From positions 367,751 to 431,750 of the forward strand of contig CAWBNB010000064.1 in the NCBI GenBank assembly GCA_963789885.1: a DNA stretch of 64,000 nt. Reading direction: 5' to 3'. Positions 9,675-18,612 of this stretch are shown in pieces (positions within the stretch are counted from its first letter, which is position 1; every line of letters begins with the position of its first letter). The translations under genes were made by a program, and so were the position numbers. The notes below the pieces were generated by a model. That model searched no databases. It was not told where the DNA came from and worked only from the letters and a program-made list of their open reading frames with translations. The stretch is from DATEDA01 sp963789885 (GTDB lineage Bacteria > Pseudomonadota > Gammaproteobacteria > Burkholderiales > SG8-39).

Positions 9675-10496
9675 CTACTGCACGATCTGGTTCAGCAGCT
9701 TCTGCGACTCCGCCTGGTACTGCGCCTCGCTGATCAGGCCCTGGGTCTGCAGCGACTTCAGCTCCTTCAGCTTCGCCACCGCGGCGGCCTGGCTGCTGCT
9801 CACCGCGGGCGGCGGCGGGGGCGCCTGGACGGTCTCGGTGACGTGCACCGTCGGCACCGGCGCGGGGTACACGACCGGCGCGGGCGCCGGATAGTAGTAG
9901 GGATGCGCGTAAGCCGATGCGGCCGCAGCGCTCGCCGTCGCTGCACTGCCCCACACGACCGTGCGGTAGGCGGTACGCCGCGCGACGCCGGCGAACGAGA
10001 GCGGCGTGAACGGCAGCCCGATGATGTCGATGAAGAGGGAGGCCGGACCCGCCCCTGCCGGCGGCAGCGTCCCGGAGATGACGGCGATATCGTAGGTCAG
10101 GTCGGCGCCGCTCACCCGCGGGTTGCGCAGCGTGACGACCGCGTCGGAGAGCTCGTCCTTCCCTTTCTGGAACACCGACAGGGTGGCGTTCGGCGGGTCC
10201 TTGAGGAAGCTGTCGGGACCGTTCTTCCAGAACTCCAGGTACTCGCTGGTGCGGTAGTGGCCGGCGATGCGCACCGGCCGGTCCGAGAAGAAGAGCGTGG
10301 TCGGACTGATGCTCTTGAGCGTGAGCGTGCGCCCGCCCGCGCCGATCTCCACGCCGGCCGCGTTCTGGACGAACAGCAGCTGGGCCATCACCGGTGCGGC
10401 GGCGGGCACCTCCACCGCCAGCGCCGCCGTCGTGAAAAGTGTCGTCGAAGCGGCCATCGATACCGTGGTGACGAGTGTTCGCAAGAGCGCTTTCAT
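9675..10496 (-). CDS. exported protein, family with LLFVQN...LFFTDRP core and SHOCT-like tail
   Basis: 273 aa. Residues 1-27 are a Sec signal peptide ending TAALA. The core shares, in order, QLLFVQNAAG, TTLFFSDRPVRIAGHY, PDSFLKDPPNATLSVFQKGK and LTYDIAVISGTLP with two other proteins of this cluster. It then has the segment LFIDIIGLPFTPLSFAGVAR, a Pro/Tyr-rich linker, and a C-terminal helical tail KLKELKSLQTQGLISEAQYQ that matches the short SHOCT oligomerisation motif. No enzymatic motif is visible. It is the last gene of the arylsulfatase-led minus-strand cluster. I do not recognise a named family for the core; function unknown. Confidence 0.8.
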   Translation of the reverse strand: MKALLRTLVTTVSMAASTTLFTTAALAVEVPAAAPVMAQLLFVQNAAGVEIGAGGRTLTLKSISPTTLFFSDRPVRIAGHYRTSEYLEFWKNGPDSFLKDPPNATLSVFQKGKDELSDAVVTLRNPRVSGADLTYDIAVISGTLPPAGAGPASLFIDIIGLPFTPLSFAGVARRTAYRTVVWGSAATASAAAASAYAHPYYYPAPAPVVYPAPVPTVHVTETVQAPPPPPAVSSSQAAAVAKLKELKSLQTQGLISEAQYQAESQKLLNQIVQ

Positions 10497-10498
10497 GG

Positions 10499-10672
10499 TT
10501 ACTCTCCCTCAGGCATTAGCGATGCGTACGGCATCGGCGGCGCGGGCTCAGTGGGTACGGCATGATCGAGAACTTCCACGGATCCGGGTCAGCTTGCGCC
10601 GACGCCGGCAGGGGTGCGGAAATCGCCGCTCCCGCGAGTACCACGGCGAAGAATGCACGTGCTTTTCTTCAT
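10499..10672 (-). pseudogene. small secreted protein gene with frameshifted signal peptide
   Basis: A good ribosome site (GCAGGGAGAACATC) precedes an ATG at 10672, but that frame stops after 27 residues. If one A of the AAAA run at codons 3-4 is removed, the frame reads a textbook signal peptide (KKARAFFAVVLAGAAISAPL, then PASAQA) and DPDPWKFSIMP. A second shift would restore the original frame, ending PTEPAPPMPYASLMPEGE at 10499. It lies between two paralogous exported proteins of the cluster. Either it is a decayed small secreted gene or the A run carries a sequencing error. Confidence 0.4.
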
Positions 10673-10696
10673 GATGTTCTCCCTGCGGAAGTCGCG

Positions 10697-11236
10697 TTAG
10701 CGCCAGTAGACCGCGCGGCGATAGGCCGTGCGGCGCGCCACACCGGCGTACGAGATCGGGGTGAGCGGCATGCCGATGATGTCGATGAAGAGCGACACGG
10801 GGCCGCCCTTCGCGGGCATGTCGCCCTCCAGGAGCTTGACGTCGTACGTGAGATCCTCGCCTTTCAGCACCGGTTTGCCCAGCGTGAGGACGATGTCGGC
10901 GACGGCCCTGTCCTTTTCCAGGATCGACAGGTTCGCATTCGGGTTGTCCTTCGAGAAGCTGTCCTTGCCCTCGCTCCAGAACGGCACGAAGATCCGCGTC
11001 GGCATATTGCCCGCGATACGCTCGGGCCGGTCGGTGAAGAAGATGGTGACGGGGCTCACGCCTTTCAGCGTCAGCTTGCCCTTGGCCTTGTCGTAGGTCA
11101 TCGACTTCGCATTCTGGACGAACAGGAAGTCGGCTTCCTTCGCCGCCTCCTTCGTCGCCTGCGCGAATGCGGCCTTGAGCGGCACTGCCGACGCGGCGAG
11201 CACGGCGGCGGCGAGGAATTTGCGTCGATTGGTCAT
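10697..11236 (-). CDS. exported protein, short paralogue of the LLFVQN family
   Basis: 179 aa. The N-terminus (NRRKFLAAAVLAASAVPL) looks like a Tat or Sec signal peptide, with the cut near AAFAQA. The core repeats the family landmarks FLFVQNAKSM, VTIFFTDRPERIAGN, KDSFSKDNPNANLSILEKD and LTYDVKLLEGDMP. It ends LFIDIIGMPLTPISYAGVAR with a short Arg/Tyr tail, so it lacks the SHOCT-like extension of its two larger paralogues. Its 16-residue MPLTP...ARRT element recurs in three proteins of the cluster. Function unknown; co-transcription with neighbours is likely. Confidence 0.8.
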   Translation of the reverse strand: MTNRRKFLAAAVLAASAVPLKAAFAQATKEAAKEADFLFVQNAKSMTYDKAKGKLTLKGVSPVTIFFTDRPERIAGNMPTRIFVPFWSEGKDSFSKDNPNANLSILEKDRAVADIVLTLGKPVLKGEDLTYDVKLLEGDMPAKGGPVSLFIDIIGMPLTPISYAGVARRTAYRRAVYWR

Positions 11237-11260
11237 TGGAATCTCCCGCGTTCGAGCGAT

Positions 11261-11632
11261 CTACTTGGCTGCCTTTGCCGCCGCGATTCGCGCCTTGCAG
11301 CCGGCCGACACCTCCGACTCGCTCTGCTTCAGGCAGGCCGCGATGCGGCCGCCGCCCGGCTGGATGCCATCGCAGAGAAAGTGGATGTCCTCCTCGCAGG
11401 CCTGGTGTACTTCCTTGAGGAGCTCCCGCATCTGGCCGACACGCGCCTTGCACGATGGCGAGAGCTGGGCCGCGTTCGTTTTCAGGCAGGCCGCGATCTG
11501 CCCGCCGCCCGGCTTCGCCTGCGGGCAGAATTTCGCGAGATCCGCCTTGCAGCTCGCGGCCTGCGCCAGTGCGCCGCCGCTCATCGCCAGCCCGGCGCAA
11601 AGCGCTACCGCCATCGTGATGCGCGCGATCAT
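11261..11632 (-). CDS. secreted Cys-rich repeat protein (GLG1-type repeats)
   Basis: 123 aa. A signal peptide ends near SGGALAQA. The mature part consists of two tandem repeats of about 39 residues, each with four Cys: C-x7-C then PGGG(Q/R)IAACLK, then SPSCKAR or SAGCKAR. This is the cysteine-rich Golgi-apparatus-protein-1 repeat, found in many proteobacterial periplasmic proteins of unknown function; the cysteines presumably form disulfides. It begins 8 bp after the stop of the upstream paralogue gene. The ATG at 11632 was chosen because the signal peptide starts there. Confidence 0.82.
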   Translation of the reverse strand: MIARITMAVALCAGLAMSGGALAQAASCKADLAKFCPQAKPGGGQIAACLKTNAAQLSPSCKARVGQMRELLKEVHQACEEDIHFLCDGIQPGGGRIAACLKQSESEVSAGCKARIAAAKAAK

Positions 11633-11640
11633 GGCACCCC

Positions 11641-12465
11641 TCACTGGACGAGCTGATTCAGGACCTGTTGCGAGGCCTTCTGATACTGGGCCTGCGTGAT
11701 TAGGCCCTCGTTCAGCAGCCCCTTGAGCTGCTCGAGCTTCTGCGTCGTCGCCGATTGCGGCGCCGGCGCCGCCGGCTTCTCGGTGACCTGAACATTCACC
11801 GTCGCCGGCGGGGGCTTCGCCGCGGCGGCCTTGGCCGCGGCCTCCTGGCTCGCGGCGGCGCTCGCTTCGGCCGCGCTGGTGGCCACCGCCGCCGTCGTCA
11901 CCGCTGCAGCCGTCCCGATGACCGCCACACGCCGGATGTTCCGCCGCCAGAACCCGAGGATGTCGATGAACAGCACCGCGTCGCCCGCGGCCTGCGGCAC
12001 CGTGCCTTCGATGATCGTGATGTCGTAGATCAGGTCCTTCCCCTGCATGCGCGGGTTCTTCAGATTGATCACCGCGTTCTGCAGGTCCGCCTGCCCGACC
12101 TCGAGCATCGACAGCGTCGCGTTCGGCGGGTTCTTGGCGAAGCTGTCCGGACCCTCGCTCCACAGCTTGAGGAATTCGTCGCGGGTGTGATAGTGGCCGG
12201 CCATGCGCACCGGGCGGTCGGTGAAGAAGAGCGTCGAGCGGCCGATGTTCTTCATCCGCAGCGTGCCCTTCGCCTTGTTGTACTCGATGCCGGTCGAGTT
12301 CTGCACGAAGAGCAGCTCGACCTTCTGGTCCGATATGGACACCGCGGTCGGCTTGCCGGGCGCCGGCTTGGCCGGCGCCTGCGCGAGACCGGCCTGCGGC
12401 AGAGCGATCAGCGCGGCGAGCGTGAGCGCAAGCACTTCACGTGTACGGGATCGCAACATCTCCAT
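11641..12465 (-). CDS. exported protein, LLFVQN family with SHOCT-like tail
   Basis: 274 aa, closest in layout to the 9675-10496 protein. The signal peptide ends near LPQAGLAQA. Core landmarks are ELLFVQNSTGIEYNKAKG, STLFFTDRPVRMAGHYHTRD, PDSFAKNPPNATLSMLEVGQ and LIYDITIIEGTVP. The segment VLFIDILGFWRRNIRRVAVI replaces the MPLTP element. An Ala/Pro-rich linker and a KLEQLKGLLNEGLITQAQYQ tail follow. The first Met (12465) or the third residue Met (12459) may be used. No catalytic motif is visible, so the role is unknown; a periplasmic structural or assembly partner of the sulfatase is possible. Confidence 0.8.
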   Translation of the reverse strand: MEMLRSRTREVLALTLAALIALPQAGLAQAPAKPAPGKPTAVSISDQKVELLFVQNSTGIEYNKAKGTLRMKNIGRSTLFFTDRPVRMAGHYHTRDEFLKLWSEGPDSFAKNPPNATLSMLEVGQADLQNAVINLKNPRMQGKDLIYDITIIEGTVPQAAGDAVLFIDILGFWRRNIRRVAVIGTAAAVTTAAVATSAAEASAAASQEAAAKAAAAKPPPATVNVQVTEKPAAPAPQSATTQKLEQLKGLLNEGLITQAQYQKASQQVLNQLVQ

Positions 12466-12505
12466 CTCCCTCTTCGAATGTCTCCGGCTCCGCGCGGCGA
12501 CCGGG

Positions 12506-12958
12506 TCAGGGCTGGGCCGCGACGTAGACGAGATTGTTGCCCTGGAAGGCAGCCCGGTAGTAAACGCCCGGCGCGCAGTTGTAGTACTCGACTCCGCCGA
12601 TTGGGGTGGCCACGCAACCCGGTGGGAGCGCCATCACGACCGTCCCGATCGGCACCGGGCCCGCTGCCGGCGGGGGCGGTGGCTTGGGCTGTGCGGCGGC
12701 AGCGCTCGCTGCAGCGGCACCGGCAGCAGCCGCGCTCGCCGTGGCCGCCGTCGCGACCGTGGCTTCCGTATACACGACGCGCCGGGTCGTGCGCCGTGCC
12801 ACGCCCGCGTAGCTCATGGGGGTCAGGGGCATGCCGATGATCGCCCGGGCGTCGGGCACGAGCGTCACCCCGAGCGGCGCCTCGGGCGCCACGCCGGCCG
12901 CGAAGAGCAGCGCGAACGCGGCGCCGAGGAGGAGCGGCCTGCGATCTGCGCGCATCAT
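12506..12958 (-). CDS. small exported protein with MPLTP element and YYNC-type C-terminus
   Basis: 150 aa. A signal-like N-terminus (residues 1-39) is followed directly by AIIGMPLTPMSYAGVARRT, the same element as in the paralogous family nearby, then an Ala/Pro-rich low-complexity linker. The C-terminal 45 residues, GGVEYYNCAPGVYYRAAFQG and NLVYV, resemble the DUF6515-type domain of periplasmic proteins. Its ATG overlaps the stop of the DUF2092 gene as ATGA, so translation is coupled. Function unknown; the shared element suggests it binds the same partner as the paralogues. Confidence 0.75.
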   Translation of the reverse strand: MMRADRRPLLLGAAFALLFAAGVAPEAPLGVTLVPDARAIIGMPLTPMSYAGVARRTTRRVVYTEATVATAATASAAAAGAAAASAAAAQPKPPPPPAAGPVPIGTVVMALPPGCVATPIGGVEYYNCAPGVYYRAAFQGNNLVYVAAQP

Positions 12959-13731
12959 TTCGTCCCCCCGGTCTTCAGGAAATCGACCCGCTTGGCGCCC
13001 TGCGGCGGCGTGAACGCGAACATCCCCTCGGTGATCGTCGGCGCGACGTTCCACTTCGTCATCACCACCGTGAAATCCGGCGCGCCCACGACCTTCGGCG
13101 ACGTGATGACGTACTTCCGCGGCAACGGCTTCGCCCCCTCCTCGATCCAGATCTGCCAGTCGACGTCGGACTTGCGGAACGCGAGCTGATCGCAGCGCAC
13201 TCCGGCCACCATTGCCTTTCCGACCACAAAGCCGGCGGTGGTGTCCTGCATCAGCATCTCGTACGCGTCGCGGTACAGGAGATCGCCCGCCGGCGCGTTC
13301 ACGTCGAGCGTGTCCCGGGCGAAATCGAGCATCGCCTCGATCGTGGCGGGCGCCGCCAGCGTCGCATAGTACTTCTCGTCCGGGTTGTAGAGCGTCAGCG
13401 TCTTGCCGTCGTAGAAGTACGCCTGGCGGACGACATCCCCTTTTTCGCGCCGCGCGACCAGCTTGTTCGGCCGCTGCAGTGTGGCCGTTGCGGCGTTGTC
13501 GAACTGCAGCTTCTGGCCGGATGTCAGCGTCGCCTCGATCGTGCTCGTCGTGTCGACGCTGAAGGCCTTCAGGCCGGCGAGATAGTCCATCGACTTCTTG
13601 AGGATGGCGTTGGCCTGCGGATCGATTCCCGCGGGCTGGGCCGACGCCGTCTGCGGCAGCGTCGCGGCCGCGAGCAGCGCGAACGCCGCGCCCAGCCGGG
13701 CAGCACATCTGTACCGTTCGATCATCAACAC
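12955..13731 (-). CDS. DUF2092 domain-containing periplasmic protein
   Basis: 258 aa. The signal peptide ends TASAQPAG. The remaining sequence has the DUF2092 pattern: ANAILKKSMDYLAGLKAFSV, ATLQRPNKLVARREKGD, YFYDGKTLTLYNPDEKYYAT, ATIEAMLDFARD, CDQLAFRKSDVDWQIWIEEG and PLPRKYVITS. DUF2092 proteins adopt a LolA/LppX-like beta fold that may shield a hydrophobic ligand. It is 16 bp downstream of the arylsulfatase gene and overlaps the next gene by 4 bp, so it belongs to the same transcript. Confidence 0.88.
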   Translation of the reverse strand: MLMIERYRCAARLGAAFALLAAATLPQTASAQPAGIDPQANAILKKSMDYLAGLKAFSVDTTSTIEATLTSGQKLQFDNAATATLQRPNKLVARREKGDVVRQAYFYDGKTLTLYNPDEKYYATLAAPATIEAMLDFARDTLDVNAPAGDLLYRDAYEMLMQDTTAGFVVGKAMVAGVRCDQLAFRKSDVDWQIWIEEGAKPLPRKYVITSPKVVGAPDFTVVMTKWNVAPTITEGMFAFTPPQGAKRVDFLKTGGTK

Positions 13732-13747
13732 GGTTTCTTCCCTCCGA

Positions 13748-16265
13748 TCAATCGCGCTTTGCCTTCTCCTGCATCGCCGCCTGGAGCTTCTTGATGTCCT
13801 CGGGCGACAGCTGCGGGCGGTCGACCTTGACGGTCAGCTTGTTGAGCTTGGCGGTCAGCGGGAACGGCGGCCTGTAGTCGGCATCGTTCACGCCGGTCAG
13901 CGTGTCGGAGCCGATGTCGAAGCTCTCGTCCCACTGCAGGATCATCGGCAGCGTGCGCTCCATCTTCTTCGTGGCGACCACCTTGCCGTCCACCTTGAGC
14001 GTGCCGGTGCCGGGCCGGCCGAGGCCGCTGAAGTTGTTGAACGCGAGCGTGCCGGCGCCGATCCCCTCGTACTTGAAGTCGAACTCGACCGTGTGCCGGC
14101 CCGGCGGCAGCGCGTCGGGACCCTCCCACTTCAGGCGCTCGAGGTCGACCAGGTTCCACAGGAACACCGGCTTGCCCTTGAGCAGGTAGAAGCCGTAGCC
14201 GGCGAAGCGCCCGCCGGAGGTCAGGATCATGCCCTCGGCGCCGCCCTGCGGGACCTCGATGTCAGCGGTGATCGTATAGGAGGAATTGAGCAGTGCCGGG
14301 GAATCGCCCTGCGGCAGCCCGGTCATCGGTCGCGTGTAGACGAACTCCGTGCGCCCGGCGGTGATGTTCGGCCGGGGCGCGACGATGCGCGCCGCCACCG
14401 AAGCGTCCAGCGGGAAGACCTGGTACTTCCTCGCTTCCGCGACGAACATCTTCCGCATCTCCGCCACCTTCTGCGGGTACTTCGCGGCGATGTCATCGGT
14501 CTGGCTGAAGTCCGCGTTCAGGTTGTAGAGCTGGAACACCTGGTTGTTCAGCGGATCCGGGTTCGCCGGGCCGAAGGCCTCCCAGGGCGCGCGATTGACT
14601 TTCGTGCTCAGGAACCAGCCGTCGCGATACAGCGCCCACTGGCCGAACATCTCGAAGTACTGCGTCCGGTGGCGCGACGGCGCCTTGGCGTTGGCCGCGT
14701 CGAACGTGTACGCGAAGCTCGTGCCCTCGATCGGCGCCTGCTTGATGCCGTCCACCATCTCCGGCGCCCGGATGCCGGCGGCCTCTAGGATCGTCGGCAC
14801 GACGTCGATGACGTGGATGAACTGGTCGCGCAGCCCGCCCTTGTCCTTGATCCGCGCCGGCCACGACACGACCATGTTCTGGTTGACGCCGCCGAGCCTG
14901 GACGCGTTCTGCTTGAACCAGTCGAACGGCGTGTCGAAGGCCCAGGCCCAGCCGGCCGACATGTGGTTGTAGGTCTGCTCGGTGCCCCACACGTCGTAGA
15001 ACTTCATCTGCACTTCGACGGGCAGCTCGTTCAGGCCGTTGAAGAACGCGACTTCGTTGGGCGTGCCCGATCGGCCCGCCCTCGGCGCTGGTGCCGTTGT
15101 CGCCGTTGATGTAGATGACGAGCGTGTTGTCGAGCTTGCCGAGGTCCTCGAAGGCCTGGATCACGCGCCCGATCTCGTGGTCGCTGTACGCGGCGTAGGC
15201 GGCGAAGACCTCGACCTGGCGAATGAAGAGCTTCTTCTCCTCCGCGCTCAGCTTGTCCCACGGCTTCAGGACGTCGCTCGGCCAGGGTGACAGCTTCGTA
15301 TCCTTGGGGATCACGCCGAGGCGCTTCTGGTTCTCGAAGATGCGCTCGCGCAGCTTCTCGTAACCGTCATCGAACAGGTGCATCGCGGCTATCTTGTCCA
15401 CCCACTCCTTGGTCGGGTGGTGCGGCGCGTGGGTGGCGCCCGGCGCGTACTTGATGAAGAGCGGCTTGGACGGGTCGATCTGGTGCATCCGAGTCATGTA
15501 GTCGATCGCGTCGTCGGCCATCGCCGTGACGAGGTTCCAGGTGCCCGGCGCCTTGCCCTGGAACGGATAGATCTGCGTCGTGTTGCGGAAGAGGTTCGGC
15601 TCCCACTGGTTGGCGTCGCCCCCGACGAAGCCGTAGAAGTACTCGAAGCCCATGCCGGTCGGCCACTGGTCGAACGGTCCGACCTGGCTGGCGGCGAACG
15701 CCGGCGTGTTGTGGTCCTTGCCGAACCAGGACGTGGAGTAGCCGTTGTCGAGCAGGATGCGGCCGATGGTGGCCTTGTCCTTGCCGATGATGCTGTTGTA
15801 GCCGGGGAAGCCGGTCGACTGCTCCGAGATCACGCCGAAGCCCGCCGAGTGGTGGTTGCGTCCGGTGATCAGCGCCGCGCGCGTCGGCGAGCACAGCGCG
15901 GTCGAGAAGACCCGGTTGTAACGCAGGCCGTTGTTCGCGATGCGCTCCATGGACGGCGTCGGGATGACGCCGCCAAAGGTGCTGGGCACGCCGAAGCCGG
16001 CATCGTCGGTGATGATCAGCAGCACGTTCGGCGCGCCCTTGGGTGGCACGACGCGCGGCGCCCACCAGGGCTTCGACTGCAGCGCGTCATTCTTGATCAC
16101 GCCGCCGAACTTCGGGTCGGGCGCGGGAAGCTGCTTGTTGCTGATGGTCGTGGTGGCGCTGGGCGAACCCAGAATGCCGGTCACCTGCTGCGCCACGGCG
16201 AGCGCCGCGAGTAGCGCGCCGGCGATCGAGACGACAAGGTACGTCGTCCGTTTCATCGATTTCAT
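13748..16265 (-). pseudogene. arylsulfatase, frameshifted by one extra base
   Basis: The repaired product is about 838 aa, with a signal peptide ending AALAVAQQ. The sulfatase domain begins APNVLLIITDDAGFGVPSTF (metal Asp pair), and the formylglycine site is CSPTRAALITGR with the consensus C-x-P-x-R. Metal-site residues continue in INGDNGTSAEGG. There the frame breaks: a GGG run at 15066-15068 has one G too many compared with the expected GPIGTPNEVAFFN. The second part (from about 15065 down to 13748) holds the rest of the domain and a C-terminal beta-rich region. The enzyme would hydrolyse sulfate esters in the periplasm after Cys-to-formylglycine conversion. It could be a real mutation or a homopolymer error. 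Confidence 0.85.
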
Positions 16266-16408
16266 GATTCTTGCTCCTGTCGGCCGTGCTTCGCTTCGTG
16301 GATTACTTACAGGAAACTGTTAAAAGTATTCGCACCCTGGCAGCGCGGCTTGATCCGGGTCAAATCCGCGTCGGATCGAGCGGGCCGCTCCGGCATCCCG
16401 TCGCGAAC

Positions 16409-16570
16409 TCATTCGCGCGCCCGCTCGATCGCCTCGAGCAGGTCCTTCTTGTCGAACGGCTTGTAGAGCACCGCCACCGGCGCGAACGCAGCGAGCGACC
16501 CGTTGACCTCGACGGGTTCGAGCGCGGTGATGAAGATGGTGGGGAGATCGCGACGTTTCGGCGCCGGATA
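16409..16570 (-). pseudogene. relic of a response-regulator receiver domain
   Basis: An open stretch of 53 codons, closed upstream by a TAA at 16573-16571 and lacking a start codon, encodes DLPTIFITALEPVEVNGSLA and then VAVLYKPFDKKDLLEAIE before a TGA. This is the C-terminal half of a FixJ/CheY-type receiver: the conserved Thr in FITAL and the Lys in YKPF are present, while the phospho-acceptor Asp half is missing. It sits between the arylsulfatase promoter region and DUF4239. It is probably the remnant of a deleted two-component gene. Confidence 0.6.
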
Positions 16571-16608
16571 TTAGCCGGTCTCCGGCCCGCCCGCTCCCCG
16601 CGCTCGCC

Positions 16609-17370
16609 TCACTTTCCGAGCACGCTCAGCGCGCTGCGCATCGGCTCGCTCGAGACGGCGATGACCCCGTCGAGCGGGCGGCTCATCTCCTCGATCAGAA
16701 AGATCGACGTCGAGACGGCCAGCGCGCCGATCGTCAGGGCGACAAGCGCGGTCGCGTTGCGGGGCGCGAACAGGCCGAAGCCGACGAACATCGCGGCGAG
16801 CCACGATACGAGCACCACCAGGAACGCCGCGGGCGTCGTACTGCTCGCCTCCTCGAAGCCGACCCAGCGCGCCTGGATGAGATCCGCGACCAGCTGCTCG
16901 GCGCGAGCCTTCAGCCTGCGCTGGACCTCGTCGGTCGCGGCGAGCGCGCGGACCTTGGAATCGAGGAGCTCCATGGCGGAAGCGTCGCGCAGGGCGATCA
17001 CCCCGCCCCCGCGCGCATCGCCGCCGGAGAACAGCTGGTCGATGCGCGCGGCGTAGCCTCTGCGCAGCACCTGCCGGAGCTCGTCCGCCCCCGGACCGTA
17101 CTGCGCCAGCACCCGGTCGATGAGGATGATCTGCGCCGCGGCGCGCTTGAACCCGTCGTTGACCGCGTCGAACGAGCTCTTCGCCGACGCGATCAGGAGG
17201 CCGAGTACCAGCGCCGACAGCGTCGCCATCAGGCCCGTCACGACCTTCACGACGTCCTTCGAGTCGGCGCTCATGTGATGCTCGGGCAGCGCGCCCCGCA
17301 GCGCAAGCCCGGCGAGCGCCCCGCCGAAGACGCAGACGAAAGTCACCGTCCCGATCGCGAATGCACTCAT
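16609..17370 (-). CDS. DUF4239 (bestrophin-like) membrane protein
   Basis: 253 aa. One helix lies at residues 4-25, a second at about 42-62 (VVKVVTGLMATLSALVLGLL), then about 110 residues of soluble helical loop. Two close C-terminal helices follow (FLVVLVSWLAAMFVGFGLF and ALVALTIGALAVSTSIFLI). This N- and C-terminal membrane layout with a middle loop is the DUF4239 pattern. Related bestrophin-type proteins are anion channels, but DUF4239 function is not established. It is divergent from the TctC gene, with 183 bp between them. Confidence 0.75.
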   Translation of the reverse strand: MSAFAIGTVTFVCVFGGALAGLALRGALPEHHMSADSKDVVKVVTGLMATLSALVLGLLIASAKSSFDAVNDGFKRAAAQIILIDRVLAQYGPGADELRQVLRRGYAARIDQLFSGGDARGGGVIALRDASAMELLDSKVRALAATDEVQRRLKARAEQLVADLIQARWVGFEEASSTTPAAFLVVLVSWLAAMFVGFGLFAPRNATALVALTIGALAVSTSIFLIEEMSRPLDGVIAVSSEPMRSALSVLGK

Positions 17371-17553
17371 CGGCCTTCCCCGTTCTGTCCAATCGCGATT
17401 CTTGCATGTCGATCGATGCCCGGTCGACCACGTGGCTTCGAGGCGGTCACCGGTCCCGGACTGCGCCGAGACCGAGCAGACCTCCCGCGCCGCGCGGCAA
17501 CCCGCTGCGCGCCTGGGGACGCTTCCGCGCCGGGACGGGTTATCCTTCGTTCG

Positions 17554-18561
17554 ATGTCCGGCAATCGATCGCCCGCGCGTTGCGCCTGGTCACTCGGCTT
17601 CGCGCTCTCGGTCGCGATCGCCGCCGCTTTCCCGCCGGACGCGCATGCCCAGCAAGCGTTCGCGCGTCCGGTCCGGATCCTCGTACCCGTCGCCGCCGGC
17701 GGCACGTCGGACATCGCCGCACGCCTGATCGCGGACGGCATCAAGGACGCCATCGGACAGCCGGTCATCGTGGAGAACCGGCCCGGCGCAACGGGGCGCA
17801 TCGCCGCCGAAGCCCTCAAGTCCGCCGCCCCCGACGGCGCGACGCTCATGCTCGCGCCGATCGCGGTGACGGTGCTGGCGCCGCTCGTGCTCGAGCCGCT
17901 CGGCTATGACCCGGTGAAGGATTTCGCGCCGGTCGCACAGGTCGGCAGGTACGAATTCGCGCTGGCGGTGCGGCCGGACCATCCGGCGCGGACGGTGCCC
18001 GAGCTCATCGCGTGGGCGAGGGCGAACCCGGCGCAGGCCACCTTCGGCACCGCCGGCGCGGGCAGCGTCCCTCATCTTCTCGGCGTGATGCTGAGCCGGG
18101 CGACCGGCACGGAGCTGGTTCACGTGCCGTACCGGGGCCTCGCGCAGGTCGAAGGCGAGCTGATGGGCGGCCAGATCGCCGCTGCCATCAGCGCGCTCTC
18201 CGACCTGAGCGAGCTGCACCGGAACGGGCGGATCCGGATCATCGCGACGTCGGGTGCGAAGCGATCGTCGCTCCTGCCGTCGGTCCCGACGTTCGGCGAG
18301 CAGGGGTTCGCAGCGATCGAGGCGGTCGGCTGGAACGCCGTCTACGCGCCGGCACAAACGCCGAAGCCGGCGATCGACCGGCTGTCGGCCGCAATCGCGA
18401 AGTCGCTGCGCGGAGCCGCGGCGAGGGAGAAGCTCATCAGCCTCGGAATCGAGCCGACCGGCACGACGCCCGAGGAGCTCGCGGCGATCATGACGTCCGA
18501 CACGGCCCGCTGGGCGCCGGTCCTCAAGGCTGCGGGATTCAGCGTCGATCGGCGGCAGTAG
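17554..18561 (+). CDS. tripartite tricarboxylate transporter substrate-binding protein (Bug/TctC)
   Basis: 335 aa. The signal peptide ends PPDAHAQQAF. Bug-family landmarks follow: FARPVRILVPVAAGGTSDIA, GQPVIVENRPGATGRIAAE, GYDPVKDFAPVAQVG and GTAGAGSVPHLLGVMLS with VPYRGLAQV. The periplasmic protein captures carboxylates for TctAB-type membrane partners, none of which is in this window. Such orphan binding proteins are abundant in Burkholderiales and relatives. The ATG at 17554 starts the signal peptide; its ribosome site is weak. Confidence 0.92.
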   Translation: MSGNRSPARCAWSLGFALSVAIAAAFPPDAHAQQAFARPVRILVPVAAGGTSDIAARLIADGIKDAIGQPVIVENRPGATGRIAAEALKSAAPDGATLMLAPIAVTVLAPLVLEPLGYDPVKDFAPVAQVGRYEFALAVRPDHPARTVPELIAWARANPAQATFGTAGAGSVPHLLGVMLSRATGTELVHVPYRGLAQVEGELMGGQIAAAISALSDLSELHRNGRIRIIATSGAKRSSLLPSVPTFGEQGFAAIEAVGWNAVYAPAQTPKPAIDRLSAAIAKSLRGAAAREKLISLGIEPTGTTPEELAAIMTSDTARWAPVLKAAGFSVDRRQ

Positions 18562-18612
18562 CGCGGACGAGCCGGAACGCGCTCGCCCGGGTGCGTGATC
18601 GGTCGCCGCGCG

